NCBI RefSeq assembly: GCF_001424585.1
Contig: NZ_LMPJ01000010.1
Coordinates: forward strand, 468 to 64,467
Direction of reading: 5' to 3'
From: Chryseobacterium sp. Leaf180
Lineage (GTDB): Bacteria; Bacteroidota; Bacteroidia; Flavobacteriales; Weeksellaceae
Length of the DNA stretch: 64,000 nt
Shown here: positions 1-9,512 of the stretch, in pieces
How the letters are laid out: each line of letters starts with the position of its first letter
Numbering within the stretch: position 1 is the stretch's first letter
The notes under the pieces: generated by a model
The model's input: the letters and a program-made list of their open reading frames with translations, nothing else
Told to the model about the DNA's origin: nothing
Database searches by the model: none
Program-made: the position numbers and the translations under genes

Positions 1-58
1 TCTAATCAGCTCCCCCTATCGGAAACCGCTCCTGCGCTTTTACCTGATCAACAAACTC

Positions 59-178
59 TCATCCGTTTTTCAGTGCGGCAAAAGTAAGAATCTTTAAGCC
101 CTCAATCCAAACAACAGAAAAGATATTTTCTAAAACCACCCTTAAACTGTTGATTACAAAAGCGAAAATTTTTATCAT
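59..178 (-). CDS. possible 39-residue hydrophobic protein
   Basis: A short open frame with an ATG at 178-176 and a TGA at 61-59 would encode about 39 residues, largely hydrophobic and with little charge. I do not recognise it. Its composition is protein-like and it fills an otherwise empty stretch, but no ribosome-binding site stands out. The frame stays open for another 18 codons after the TGA, so this could also be the decayed end of a longer gene. Treat as tentative. Confidence 0.2.
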   Translation of the reverse strand: MIKIFAFVINSLRVVLENIFSVVWIEGLKILTFAALKNG

Positions 179-260
179 TGGATAATTACTTATAAATAAC
201 GCGGTTTTGATTTCATCAAATCAAAACAATAAATTCCAACTCAACTACGTTTTCTAAATT

Positions 261-821
261 ATGAAAGCACTATATTCAGTCATATTTTATCTAGACAGAA
301 AAACTATACAATTGCTAAATGCGCAGAAAATCAATCTTCGGCAACTAATAGGTTCCTTTGCAAGTTCAAACTCAATAGCACATATTACGATCGCAGAATT
401 TTCGGCAACGCCAGAAGAAATCAATTATTTAATACAGAGATTAAATACTTTTGTAAAAAGCCAAGAAAAATTGAATGCACTTTTTGACAGTTTAAGTTGC
501 TCCAGTTATTCAAAATGTGCAGTCTATTTACCAGCCACAGATGTCGAATCTAAAATTCATGATATCACTAAGGCTGTCAGAAAGCGTATTAAGACAGAGA
601 AAAGTGATATATGCACACCTCATATTTCATTGGGAAGAAAACTTTCTGAACAGCAGCTTAAAAGTGCTGCAGACAATTTTAGCGACGTAACATTCGAATG
701 TGAAATAGGGCAAATCGCACTGCGAAAATATGATCCTTCAATAGGACAATTCACAATTGAAAAACAATTTACTTTCGGCGGAAATCGATCTGGAGGAACG
801 CAACTGTCGTTCTGGTCTTAA
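261..821 (+). CDS. 2H phosphoesterase / 2'-5' RNA ligase family protein
   Basis: This 186-residue protein carries the two histidine motifs that define the 2H phosphoesterase superfamily: HITI at residues 41-44 and HISL at 121-124, about 80 residues apart. In the family the two histidines act on 2',3'-cyclic or 2'-5' phosphodiester bonds in RNA or small nucleotides. The length matches single-domain bacterial members (LigT/YjcG-like). It stands alone on the plus strand; the next gene converges on it. No signal peptide is visible, so it is presumably cytoplasmic. The substrate cannot be read from the sequence. Other 2'-5' RNA ligase-like families share the same motifs, so the family call is firmer than any function. 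Confidence 0.8.
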   Translation: MKALYSVIFYLDRKTIQLLNAQKINLRQLIGSFASSNSIAHITIAEFSATPEEINYLIQRLNTFVKSQEKLNALFDSLSCSSYSKCAVYLPATDVESKIHDITKAVRKRIKTEKSDICTPHISLGRKLSEQQLKSAADNFSDVTFECEIGQIALRKYDPSIGQFTIEKQFTFGGNRSGGTQLSFWS

Positions 822-863
822 TTAGACCAACTATAAAAATCGAATTCAAAATCGCGCGAAAGT

Positions 864-965
864 TGCAGCCCCGATTGTAGCGGCATCCTTTTGGCGAGGC
901 GGCGAAGCGAGGCGGCAAAGCGAAGCGGAGCCGACAAAGCCAAAAGATACAGCGCAAAGCGGGAA
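864..965. repeat. REP-like intergenic palindromic element, copy 1
   Basis: The spacer between two convergent genes holds a GC-rich inverted repeat. CTTTTGGC at 888-895 pairs with GCCAAAAG at 939-946 around a purine-rich loop of GGCGAAGCGA-like repeats. The outer words GCGGCATCCTTTT and AAAAGATACAGCG recur at 17765-17838, and the flanking AGCGGGA recurs near 26574. The base composition is far richer in GC than the surroundings. It is read as a dispersed intergenic repeat that may also end transcription of the two flanking genes. Confidence 0.6.
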
Positions 966-985
966 TTGTCTGCCCGAAAGAAAAA

Positions 986-3472
986 TCAATTATTCAACGT
1001 ATCCCAAAGTGACAGAATTTTGATGTCTGAAACTGGTGCTGATAAACGGATTATGCGCTTAGTATTTGGTAAAAGATCATAAAAATTATCGCTGAAATGC
1101 GTCTGTCCCATTAAATAAACGTCTTTCGCCAAAACATCGGTTGAAATTTCGATTTCATTTGGAGAGATTTTCTTTACAGAAATCCGTGGCTTTGTAAGTT
1201 TCAGATCTTTTGGTTTTGAGAAAAAGTAAATGTTTTCTGCTATAATCTTGCTGTTCACGTCTTTCAACGATAATTTCAAAAATATTTTATTTTTGTCATA
1301 ATTGGCGAAGAGTTCGGAAGTTTTCAAACTTTCAAACTTTAAAATATCTTTTAAATCTTTTCCTGCAGGCTGCAATTCTTTTTTTATTAATATTTTTCCC
1401 GAAAAATCCATAGTCTGAACTTCCAAAGAGATATTTTCAAATTTTTCTAAAGCGTCATTCACAGCGTAGAAATTGAGCGTTTCACTCTTTTCCTCTGCTA
1501 ATATCACCTTATTTTCAAAACTTCTCTTCACCTGATAATGCAGCGCCTTCCAGTTTCCCAAATAGTCAATCGACGACCAGGAAATCACCGGCCAGCAATC
1601 GTTCAGCTGCCAGTAAAGCGTTCCCATATTGTCAGGTTTTTCCCTGCGGTGTGCTTCGATCGCGATTTTCATTCCGCGCGCCTGAAGAAGTTGTGAAACG
1701 TAATTATATTTTACAAAATCCGTCGGAACCACATAATCGCGCTCCATGTATTTTTTTATGATATCAAATCCACGAGCGTTTTTTTCGTGTGCTTTAACCG
1801 TGGGATTCTCTAAATTTAAATCCGGATTTGTTGAAAACATCGACTTCACCGCTTCCAGACTTGGCATTCCCTGAAAACCATATTCAGAAGCAAATCGCGG
1901 AACTTTTTCGCTGTAAATTTCAAAAGGAAATTCGCCCCACCAAACGCCCCAGTAATGAGAATCGCCTTCGGTTAAACTTTCTTTATGTCCCCAACCTATC
2001 GATGGTGACGTCGGCCAATAGATATTTTTTTCTGAGGTTAAATTTTCCTTCAAAGCATTTGGAATAACTTCGTGGAAAACCTTTCTGTAATCTTTCCAGA
2101 CCTGCAGAGAATCTTCTTTTGAATATTTGAACTGCTTCTGATAACCCCAGTTGACGATAGCTTCATCGATTTCATTATTTCCGCACCATAAAGCAATTGA
2201 CGGGTGATTTTGAAGTCGGCTAACCTGATCTTTGACTTCTTCTTTCACATTATTCAAGAAATCTTCATCTGACGGATAAAAACTTCCGGCAAACATAAAA
2301 TCCTGCCAAACCAAAATCCCATTTTCGTCGCAGGCTTTGTAAAATTCGTCGTCCTCGTAAATTCCACCGCCCCAAACACGAATCATATTCATGTTGGCAT
2401 CTTTGCAGTCTTTGATGAGTTTTTGATATTTTTCTTTTGTAATTCTGGGTGTAAAACTGTCAGACGGAATCCAGTTGGTTCCTTTTGCATACATTGGATT
2501 TCCATTGACTTTAAAGTAGAAGGATTTTCCTTTTTTGTCTAAGTCCTGAATTAATTCGATGGTTCTTAATCCAATTGTCTCATCTTTTTTATCAATAATT
2601 TGAGCATCTTTTTTCAGAGAAAATTTTAATAGATAAGTCATTGCTTTTCCCCATCCGTTCGGTTGCCAAAGTTTTGGATTTAAGATCTGATAAGGAATTG
2701 AGATTTTATTTAAACCTTGCTTTAAAGAAATATTATTTACTTCATTACTGATTAAAAAACTGTATTTCCCATTTTGTTCGGCAAAAATTTCTGCATGAAT
2801 AATGAGTTCTGCTTTTTGATTTGTTACACTTTTCTGCTCGATTTTTACGTTTTGAAGTTTCGCAAGATTCCAGAAATTGAGTTTTACATCTTTCCATATT
2901 CCTGCGGTCACTAATCTTGGTCCCCAATCCCAACCGAACTGGTATTGTGCTTTCCGAACAAAACTTCTCGGAGATTCCGGCATGGTAAACGGAACTTTTT
3001 TGGCTAAATCTTTTCCAATATTAACGGAAGATTTAAATTTTATCTGCAATGTATTATTTCCAACTTTCAAATCATTTTTCACCGGTATGTTCCATGTTCT
3101 GAACATGTTGTCTGTCTTCTTCAGCAATTTTCCGTTTAAATAAATTTCAGAAAACGTGTCCAATCCGTGAAAAACCAATTCGCAATTTTGATTTTGTAAT
3201 TCTCTAGCTGAAACTTTAAAAACCGTCTGATAATCCCAGTCTTCACTTTCTACCCACTGCACTTTTTTTTCGTTTTCATCTTTAAAAGGATCCTGAATTA
3301 CTTTATTTGCCAACAAATCCAGATGCACCATTCCCGGGACTTTAGCTGAAAGCCAGGTGTTTTCTTTGCTGTTTTTAAACTGCCAGTTTTCTTCGGATAA
3401 ATTTCGTTCGGATGTTTGCGAAAAGCCTTTGGCAAATAAAAGAAGGAAAAAAAGGTATGGGTAATATTTCAA
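986..3472 (-). CDS. secreted GH2 beta-mannosidase
   Basis: An 828-residue glycoside hydrolase family 2 enzyme with a signal peptide ending near residue 19 (GFSQ). Order of parts: N-terminal sugar-binding/jelly-roll region (about 20-200), immunoglobulin-like domain (about 200-300), TIM barrel (about 310-660), C-terminal beta domains. The motif WCGNNEID gives the likely acid/base Glu434, and ASEYGFQG gives the likely nucleophile Glu530; both fit the beta-mannosidase branch rather than beta-galactosidase. It would remove beta-1,4-linked mannose, for example from the N-glycan core. It is the last gene of a leftward operon; only 8 bp separate it from cutC, and the hexosaminidase and glycosylasparaginase genes lie upstream. 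Confidence 0.9.
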   Translation of the reverse strand: MKYYPYLFFLLLFAKGFSQTSERNLSEENWQFKNSKENTWLSAKVPGMVHLDLLANKVIQDPFKDENEKKVQWVESEDWDYQTVFKVSARELQNQNCELVFHGLDTFSEIYLNGKLLKKTDNMFRTWNIPVKNDLKVGNNTLQIKFKSSVNIGKDLAKKVPFTMPESPRSFVRKAQYQFGWDWGPRLVTAGIWKDVKLNFWNLAKLQNVKIEQKSVTNQKAELIIHAEIFAEQNGKYSFLISNEVNNISLKQGLNKISIPYQILNPKLWQPNGWGKAMTYLLKFSLKKDAQIIDKKDETIGLRTIELIQDLDKKGKSFYFKVNGNPMYAKGTNWIPSDSFTPRITKEKYQKLIKDCKDANMNMIRVWGGGIYEDDEFYKACDENGILVWQDFMFAGSFYPSDEDFLNNVKEEVKDQVSRLQNHPSIALWCGNNEIDEAIVNWGYQKQFKYSKEDSLQVWKDYRKVFHEVIPNALKENLTSEKNIYWPTSPSIGWGHKESLTEGDSHYWGVWWGEFPFEIYSEKVPRFASEYGFQGMPSLEAVKSMFSTNPDLNLENPTVKAHEKNARGFDIIKKYMERDYVVPTDFVKYNYVSQLLQARGMKIAIEAHRREKPDNMGTLYWQLNDCWPVISWSSIDYLGNWKALHYQVKRSFENKVILAEEKSETLNFYAVNDALEKFENISLEVQTMDFSGKILIKKELQPAGKDLKDILKFESLKTSELFANYDKNKIFLKLSLKDVNSKIIAENIYFFSKPKDLKLTKPRISVKKISPNEIEISTDVLAKDVYLMGQTHFSDNFYDLLPNTKRIIRLSAPVSDIKILSLWDTLNN

Positions 3473-3480
3473 AGCTAAAT

Positions 3481-4143
3481 TCAGTTAATAAGTTTCAGTC
3501 TTTTGATTTCTTCTGCGCTTGCGAAACTTTCATAGGGCAAAATAGCTGAAGAATGAAAGTATTTTCCATTCGTCATATTTTTCAACTCCGAAATATTATT
3601 AGAACGGACGCCGCCGCCGATGAGAATTTTTATATCATCAGAATAATCAGCAACCATCTTTTTTAAATTTTCCTTGCCTTCCACAGCAGAATTTTTTCCA
3701 CCGGAAGTCAGGATTTCTTTAAAACCCAACTCGATAATTTTTTCGGTTGCTTCAAAAATATCAGGAGTTCTGTCTATCGCGCGGTGAAAAACACACGGTT
3801 TTCCCATCGCCAGCCCAACCAAGATTCTGTTTTTTTCCTCGTCAACTTCCTGTTTTTCATTTAAAATCCCAAAAACAAAACCATCAGCACCCGCATCAGA
3901 AAACCGGATAATGTCTTTTTGCATTCTCAAAAATTCAGAATTTGTATAGAGAAAATTACCGCCGACCGGCCGAATCATTACATGAATAGGCTTTTCATAT
4001 TTTTCTTTCAAATATTGCAGTTCGGTAATGTCTGGAGTGACGCCGCCCGTCGTGACGTCAGCACAAAATTCGAGGCGGTCTGCGATAGAATTTAACGCAA
4101 TTTCGGCGGAAGTGATATCAAAACTGGCGATTTCTAAGAACAT
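3481..4143 (-). CDS. cutC: CutC family protein
   Basis: A 220-residue TIM-barrel protein of the CutC family. Typical features are the N-terminal LEIASFDI-type strand, CADVTTGGVTPD, HVMIRP and GADGFVFG segments, and the late GGGVRSNNI strand. The family was named for copper homeostasis in E. coli, but that role has been questioned and the biochemical activity is not settled. The gene sits inside a glycan-degradation operon, 8 bp before the beta-mannosidase gene and downstream of the glycosylasparaginase gene. This suggests a role with sugars or amino sugars rather than copper (inference). No signal peptide is present, unlike its neighbours, so it would act in the cytoplasm. Confidence 0.88.
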   Translation of the reverse strand: MFLEIASFDITSAEIALNSIADRLEFCADVTTGGVTPDITELQYLKEKYEKPIHVMIRPVGGNFLYTNSEFLRMQKDIIRFSDAGADGFVFGILNEKQEVDEEKNRILVGLAMGKPCVFHRAIDRTPDIFEATEKIIELGFKEILTSGGKNSAVEGKENLKKMVADYSDDIKILIGGGVRSNNISELKNMTNGKYFHSSAILPYESFASAEEIKRLKLIN

Positions 4144-4198
4144 AGTCTGATTTAGATTTGAGATTGGGAGTTTGAATAACGGAGTATAAAAGTTAAAT

Positions 4199-5194
4199 TT
4201 ATTTTAAAGCAAATTCAGGTTTCTCAAGACGGTTTCCTTTCTGGTCGTAAACTGCAAAATTAAATCCATCCTGAATGCAGTATGAGCCATATTCCCCTTT
4301 TTTGTTGATGGCAATGAAGCCCACCTGAATATCTCTTAGATTTTTATTTCTTCGCTTCGTAATGTTTACGATTCTTTCAACCGCTTCTTTACAGGCCTGC
4401 TGAGGATTTCTCCCCTGTCGCATCAATTCCACCACAAGATGAGTTCCGACTGTTCTTATAACTTCTTCGCCATGGCCGGTCGCCGTTGCTGCGCCGATCT
4501 CGTTATCAACAAATAAGCCAGCTCCGATGATTGGGGAATCACCTACTCTGCCGTGCATTTTGAAAGCCATTCCGCTGGTAGTGCATGCTCCGGAAAGATT
4601 TCCCTGAGCATCCAGTGCGATCATTCCAATCGTGTCGTGATTCTCGATGTTGACGATAGGTTCGTATTTGCTGTCTTTCAGCCATTCTTTCCATTCTTTT
4701 TCGGATTCTGCGGTGAGAATGTTTTCTTTTTTAAAACCTTGAGAAACGGCAAATTGTAAAGCTCCATCGCCCACCAACATGACGTGAGGCGTCTTTTCCA
4801 TTACTGCTCTAGCCACAGAAATTGGGTTTTTAATATTTTCAAGACATGCCACCGAACCGATGTTGTAATTTTCATCCATAATACAGGCATCCAGGGTTAC
4901 TCTTCCGTCTCTGTCGGGGCGGCCACCATAGCCAACGCTTCTTTCGTTGGGGTCATTTTCAACCAGTCGGACTCCTTTTTCTACCGCATCCAAAGCTCTT
5001 CCGCCTTTTCCTAAAATTTTCCACGCTTCTTCGTTGGCCTTTAAACCAAAATCCCAGGTTGAAAGAACAATTGGTTTGTTTACCATCGTACTTTCGCTTT
5101 CTGGAAATTCTTTTGCAATTAAATCTAAAGGATTCAGCAATAATGCAGATGATAATATTCCAGTAGTTTTTAAAAATTTTCTTCTTGAATTCAT
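4199..5194 (-). CDS. N4-(beta-N-acetylglucosaminyl)-L-asparaginase (glycosylasparaginase)
   Basis: A 331-residue Ntn-hydrolase precursor that cleaves the GlcNAc-Asn bond linking N-glycans to protein. The autocleavage site is in the motif NHDTIGM: cleavage before Thr188 would free the catalytic threonine and split the chain into alpha and beta subunits. Other family motifs are GGRPDRDGRV and TATGHGEEV. The whole chain reads very like the structurally characterised Elizabethkingia (Flavobacterium) meningosepticum enzyme. The N-terminus starts with RRKFLKTTG, resembling a twin-arginine or lipid-anchored export signal, so it is probably periplasmic. Second gene of the operon, 59 bp after the hexosaminidase gene. 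Confidence 0.95.
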   Translation of the reverse strand: MNSRRKFLKTTGILSSALLLNPLDLIAKEFPESESTMVNKPIVLSTWDFGLKANEEAWKILGKGGRALDAVEKGVRLVENDPNERSVGYGGRPDRDGRVTLDACIMDENYNIGSVACLENIKNPISVARAVMEKTPHVMLVGDGALQFAVSQGFKKENILTAESEKEWKEWLKDSKYEPIVNIENHDTIGMIALDAQGNLSGACTTSGMAFKMHGRVGDSPIIGAGLFVDNEIGAATATGHGEEVIRTVGTHLVVELMRQGRNPQQACKEAVERIVNITKRRNKNLRDIQVGFIAINKKGEYGSYCIQDGFNFAVYDQKGNRLEKPEFALK

Positions 5195-5253
5195 ATCTTT
5201 AGGTTGAGGCTTAGGTTAAGGTTAATTTTGAGTATTAAATTTTAAATCTTGAA

Positions 5254-7497
5254 TCAATTCGCTCCTATTTCGTCGACAAAAAGCCACGCTTTTGAATCTG
5301 TGCCAGGATTTCCTGCAGGAATAATTCCTGCATTTTCTATTTTAATTTTAATAAATTTCGCACTCTGGTTTCCAACTCTGATACTGATTCTTCCTTTTGC
5401 TGAAAGAATTTCCTCTTTGCTGATTTCTTTAACAGTCTCAAAATTTTTACCGTTATCAGAAACAGAAACTGTCGCTGATTTTGCCAGATGAATCCAGCTT
5501 CCTTTATTGTCTAAGGTGTTAAAATAAACTTCTGAAAAACTGATTTTTTCACTTAAATCAATCGTTGCCACAACATCTTTCCCCTGAAAACCAAGCCAAG
5601 TTTTTCCCAGTTGTTTAACATTTCCAATAATTCCGTCAACCAGCGTAAAAGCACCACCAAAAGAATAATTTTCGCTCGGCTGATTTTCCAAAGTGATTTT
5701 TTTTCCGGTCGTTTTTGAGGTAGAAAAATTCTGAGAAGAAACCGCTGATTTTAATTCATCATTTTCAAAATAAGCAGATTTAATGGTCATCGCTTTTGAA
5801 ACCGGAATCGGATTTTGGTAGGTTGAAGAATTTGATGTTGGCTCGCTTCCATCTGTCGTAAATTTAATTCCGCTTGGATTTTGTGAAGTTGAAAGTTCAT
5901 ACGAAACACCTTTGCTATCAGGAATTACCTTTCCTGAAATGTTGTAAATACTTTTTGCATAGTTGATGTTCATTTTATCTAAAATTTTAAAATGCTCCAC
6001 CACCCTGTTTTCAAATTCCTTGTAATTATCCGGTTTTGAAGTTCCCCAACCCACTTCTGAAAGTGCAAATAATCTTGGGAAGATCATGTACTGAACCTGT
6101 TTGAAATCCAGAATATATTCCGTCCATAAATTTGCCTGCACTCCCAGAATATATTTCGACTGTTCAGAATTCAACTCCGCAGGAATCGGATTGTATGAAT
6201 ACACTTTTTCCAAAGGTGTAAAACCTCCGAAAGCATTCGGTTCTGTCTGCGGATCGCCCTGATAATGGTCGAAATAACAATATGCTCCCGGAGTCATTAC
6301 GGCAAAATGATTGGTTTTTGCGGCTTCAATTCCACCTTTAATTCCCGTCCAGCTCATTACTGCGGCATTTGGTGCCAGTCCGCCTTCCAAAATCTCATCC
6401 CAGCCGATAATTTTCCTGCCTTTTGAGTTTACGTATTTTTCAATTCTCTGAATGAAATAACTTTGTAAACCGTGTTCGTCTTTCAGATTGTTTTTCTTTA
6501 TTAAAGCCTGACAGTGGGCACATTCTTTCCATCTTGTTTTCGGACATTCGTCGCCACCAATGTGAATGTACTGCGAGGGGAAAAGCTGAATAACTTCATC
6601 CAGAACATTTTCCAAAAAAGTAAACGTTTCGTCTTTCGGGCAAAAAACATCATCAAAAACGCCCCATTTCGTTGCCGCTTCAAAAGGCCCTTTAGTACAG
6701 GCCAGTTCAGGATAAGCAGAAAGTGCAGCTAAAGCATGACCAGGCATTTCGATTTCAGGAACGACGGTGATGTGTCTTTCCTGAGCGTATTTTACAACAT
6801 CTTTAATCTGCTCTTGAGTATAAAAATACGGCCCGTAAGGTTTTCCGTCAAAAGTATTGTCAACGTAAGCTCCAATCATGGATTCTTTTCGTTTTGAACC
6901 GATTTGAGTGAGTTTTGGATATTTTTTAATTTCGATTCTCCAACCCTGATCGTCGGTTAAATGCCAATGAAAAGTATTCAATTTATACATTGCCAGATAA
7001 TCGATGTATTTTTTTACTTCTTCGACAGTGAAGAAATGACGGCAAACGTCTAAATGCATTCCTCGCCATGCAAATTTGGGTTCATCTTCAATTTTCAATG
7101 CGGGAATTTTACCCAAATCTTTATATTGTTCGAATAACTGAATTAAAGTTTGAATGGCTAGAAAGTAACCTTGATCTGTATAGGATTTTATGTGAATCTG
7201 TTTAGAAGTAATTTCAATTGAATACGCCTCGTTATTGAGTTTTGACTGATCTGATAATTTTGAATACAACAAATGTGCATCCGAATTTTTTGCGTTACTG
7301 AATTTTATTTTTAATTTATTTTTTAAATATTCTGTCTCTTTTACAGGAAGATTATTACTTAAATTAAATAATGCCGGAATAACAAATTCTCCTTTTTGAA
7401 ACTCCACTTTTTGCGGATAAGGAATTAAATGCAGTTTTGTCTGGGCGGAAAAGCACGTTGAAATCAATAAAGAAAAGATCAGAAAAATACGCAGCAT
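5254..7497 (-). CDS. secreted GH20 beta-N-acetylhexosaminidase
   Basis: A 747-residue exported enzyme (signal peptide about residues 1-18) that removes terminal beta-GlcNAc or GalNAc. Parts in order: a GH20b domain (about 20-135), the GH20 catalytic barrel (about 140-490) with WHLTDDQGWR and the HIGGDE motif whose Asp316-Glu317 pair is the catalytic dyad, a chitobiase-type beta domain with TTDGSEPTSNS (about 525-590), and a discoidin-like (F5/8 type C) module at the end that may bind glycans. First gene of the leftward operon; no other open frame precedes it for 215 bp. With its partners it would trim complex N-glycans from the non-reducing end. Confidence 0.92.
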   Translation of the reverse strand: MLRIFLIFSLLISTCFSAQTKLHLIPYPQKVEFQKGEFVIPALFNLSNNLPVKETEYLKNKLKIKFSNAKNSDAHLLYSKLSDQSKLNNEAYSIEITSKQIHIKSYTDQGYFLAIQTLIQLFEQYKDLGKIPALKIEDEPKFAWRGMHLDVCRHFFTVEEVKKYIDYLAMYKLNTFHWHLTDDQGWRIEIKKYPKLTQIGSKRKESMIGAYVDNTFDGKPYGPYFYTQEQIKDVVKYAQERHITVVPEIEMPGHALAALSAYPELACTKGPFEAATKWGVFDDVFCPKDETFTFLENVLDEVIQLFPSQYIHIGGDECPKTRWKECAHCQALIKKNNLKDEHGLQSYFIQRIEKYVNSKGRKIIGWDEILEGGLAPNAAVMSWTGIKGGIEAAKTNHFAVMTPGAYCYFDHYQGDPQTEPNAFGGFTPLEKVYSYNPIPAELNSEQSKYILGVQANLWTEYILDFKQVQYMIFPRLFALSEVGWGTSKPDNYKEFENRVVEHFKILDKMNINYAKSIYNISGKVIPDSKGVSYELSTSQNPSGIKFTTDGSEPTSNSSTYQNPIPVSKAMTIKSAYFENDELKSAVSSQNFSTSKTTGKKITLENQPSENYSFGGAFTLVDGIIGNVKQLGKTWLGFQGKDVVATIDLSEKISFSEVYFNTLDNKGSWIHLAKSATVSVSDNGKNFETVKEISKEEILSAKGRISIRVGNQSAKFIKIKIENAGIIPAGNPGTDSKAWLFVDEIGAN

Positions 7498-7712
7498 CTT
7501 GTAGAGTTTAGATTTTAGCGAATATAATTCTTTTCTGAAAAATTCATTCTTTCATTTTACTATTTCAGCTCTAAAAATAAATCATTATGATGCTTTCAAA
7601 AACGTTGCAGAAAATAAAGTAGGATCAGAAAATAATTCTGCTGTAAGAAACGACTGAAAATTAAAGAAAAATCTTTTCGATGACAGAATGCGCCTGTTTT
7701 ACTGAGATACAT

Positions 7713-8612
7713 TTATTCCGCTACTTCCCCAGTGCCTTTGCACCGGCTGCAGACGTCATAAAACGTTCTTCCGGTTGATGTAGTTGTAGTAGGATTAGTC
7801 AAATTTATCCTGCCCTGCCCGAATTCACTCACTGTGTAAGTTCCCGCTGTGGTGTAAGAATAGCTGACTTTGCTGCCGGTAATTCCTTTGCCACTGCAAA
7901 CGGGGCATTTTACACGTTTCACATTTGCAGCTTTTTGCTGAGCTTCCAATTGAGCTTCGACTGCGGGATTGTGAACTTCCGTAATTGCATTATCCTGTAT
8001 TTTGACTGTCGCGCCTGTGTCGTGATGATTGTACAGACCCGTTTTCGGTGTGCCTTCCTGATTAAAATAGCCCACAAAATCAATCTCTTCGGGATGGTAG
8101 GAAAATTTACCTTTATAAATTACGTTTTCTTTAATTTCACCTTCAAAAATATTGCCTCCTGCAAAATAAAATGTTCCGTTGCCGTGCATCATTCCGCCCT
8201 GGAAATTGCCAGCATATCGGTTACCGCTTGGGAAAAAAATTTCTCCGCTTCCATTTTTGCAGTCGCCTTTTTTACAGCCTTCCACGGGAACTCCACCCAC
8301 GTAGTTGGGCACAGCTTTTCTTACCAGATTTCCAAAGCTGTATTCTACATTTTCGGCCTTACCGTTTTTATGGGTCAGTATGCCTTTTCCATGTTCTGAA
8401 CCATCGGCAAATTCTCCGCTGTATCTGTCGCTACCATAGTCAATTATGCCGTTTCCGTGAGGTTTTCCATTTTTAAAACTTCCTTCATATACCGCATATC
8501 CCAAATCAGATTTTCCAATACCGTCTTTGCAGTTTCCACTTAAACATTGTGCGGATAAAAAATGAAATGAAATACACAACGCGAGAAGAAAAAAAACCAA
8601 ACTTTTCATCAC
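7713..8612 (-). CDS. exported MORN-repeat protein with DnaJ-like CxxCxGxG zinc motifs
   Basis: A 299-residue protein with a signal peptide (about 1-21) followed by at least four MORN-type repeats (for example YEGSFKNGKPHGNGII, YSGEFADGSEHGKGIL, YAGNFQGGMMHGNGTF). The C-terminal part has two DnaJ-like zinc-binding motifs, CPVCSGKG and CSRCKGTG, about 48 residues apart; two such motifs would make one zinc site. MORN repeats often mediate surface or membrane contacts, but the function here is unknown. It is the last gene of a six-gene leftward operon and abuts the previous gene without a gap. Confidence 0.75.
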   Translation of the reverse strand: MMKSLVFFLLALCISFHFLSAQCLSGNCKDGIGKSDLGYAVYEGSFKNGKPHGNGIIDYGSDRYSGEFADGSEHGKGILTHKNGKAENVEYSFGNLVRKAVPNYVGGVPVEGCKKGDCKNGSGEIFFPSGNRYAGNFQGGMMHGNGTFYFAGGNIFEGEIKENVIYKGKFSYHPEEIDFVGYFNQEGTPKTGLYNHHDTGATVKIQDNAITEVHNPAVEAQLEAQQKAANVKRVKCPVCSGKGITGSKVSYSYTTAGTYTVSEFGQGRINLTNPTTTTSTGRTFYDVCSRCKGTGEVAE

Positions 8613-9470
8613 TCAAAAATTTATAACATTATCTGAACAGGTTCCCAAACGCAAATCCCTGGCACTCTCAAGACTGACTTTCATTTTTCTGGCAATATCA
8701 CTGTATAAATCACTGCATTTTGACCCCTGATTAAAAGAATATCCCACGTAACCGCTGTCTGAGATATATTTTGACTTTAAATTCTGAACAACAGCTTCTT
8801 GTGAAATGTTATTCCCAAATTTTACCGGATACGCTTTGTAAGAGGTGACTGATTCTGAAGTTCCGAGCCAAAAAATGACCATACCTTCCGTTTTATTCCA
8901 GCGGCTTAGATTGGCATAGGAAAAAGTGACATTCCCATTTTGAGCTTTCGCCAAAGCTTCTGGTGATGGTGGTTTCGTCCCTGCAAGTTTAATACCTGAA
9001 AATTTCGCAACATTTACATACACGCTTACGAAAGTTCCTTCATCAGTTTCAGGAATATATTCAGCAGGCATGTGCAAATTTTCTTTTTTGGGAATGTAAA
9101 CAACACAGTAAAAATTGCCGTCTATTTTCAGATTTCCAACCCAATAACTTTTATAATATGGCATCAGTGCTCTGTTCTGTTCCTGACTGCCTTTTTTCAG
9201 ACCAGAAGGAACAATATCATTCTTCAATAAATAGATTATTCTATCCAACTGCCCGGGGCTGTACTTTATTTTTTTGAATTCTGGATCTTTAAAATTCCTG
9301 TCCTGAGGTTTGACACGGTTTTTATAACCGTCATTGATGTCCCACAATGCAGCCCGCAATTCTACGGGATGATCTCTTCGGTTAGCTGCATCAGGAAGAA
9401 TAATGTTTGCCTGTCCGAAAATAGTGAGCTGAATCAACAAGAACGGCATTAAGAAATATTTTTTCATCAT
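8613..9470 (-). CDS. exported protein of unknown function (carries domain A of the operon)
   Basis: A 285-residue exported protein (signal peptide about 1-19, ending IFGQ). The N-terminal 175 residues match nothing I recognise. The last 110 residues (from NGNVTFSYANLSRWNK) align clearly with the N-terminal 125 residues of the protein encoded at 10418-11590: both have LxRW, a hydrophobic strand followed by GT, a Y-x-A-x-x-VKF strand, KC or DC, Y-x-x-x-AR and a closing DLR-x-G-x-C-x-D motif. Two conserved cysteines could form a disulfide in the periplasm. I call this shared unit domain A. Function unknown. Confidence 0.65.
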   Translation of the reverse strand: MMKKYFLMPFLLIQLTIFGQANIILPDAANRRDHPVELRAALWDINDGYKNRVKPQDRNFKDPEFKKIKYSPGQLDRIIYLLKNDIVPSGLKKGSQEQNRALMPYYKSYWVGNLKIDGNFYCVVYIPKKENLHMPAEYIPETDEGTFVSVYVNVAKFSGIKLAGTKPPSPEALAKAQNGNVTFSYANLSRWNKTEGMVIFWLGTSESVTSYKAYPVKFGNNISQEAVVQNLKSKYISDSGYVGYSFNQGSKCSDLYSDIARKMKVSLESARDLRLGTCSDNVINF

Positions 9471-9512
9471 TTACATTTTTAAATTTCACTTAAAAGCTTA
9501 AAAATCAGTCCG

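Noticed and set aside
1..97. End of a protein-coding gene entering from the left edge
   Set aside because: Two plus-strand frames are open for about 30 codons, but neither reads like a known C-terminus, and the stretch is too short to decide.
891..1082. 63-codon open frame rich in Arg, Lys and Ala
   Set aside because: It lies in the GC-rich repeat at 864-965 and overlaps the end of the beta-mannosidase gene; its composition comes from the GCGAAGC repeat units.
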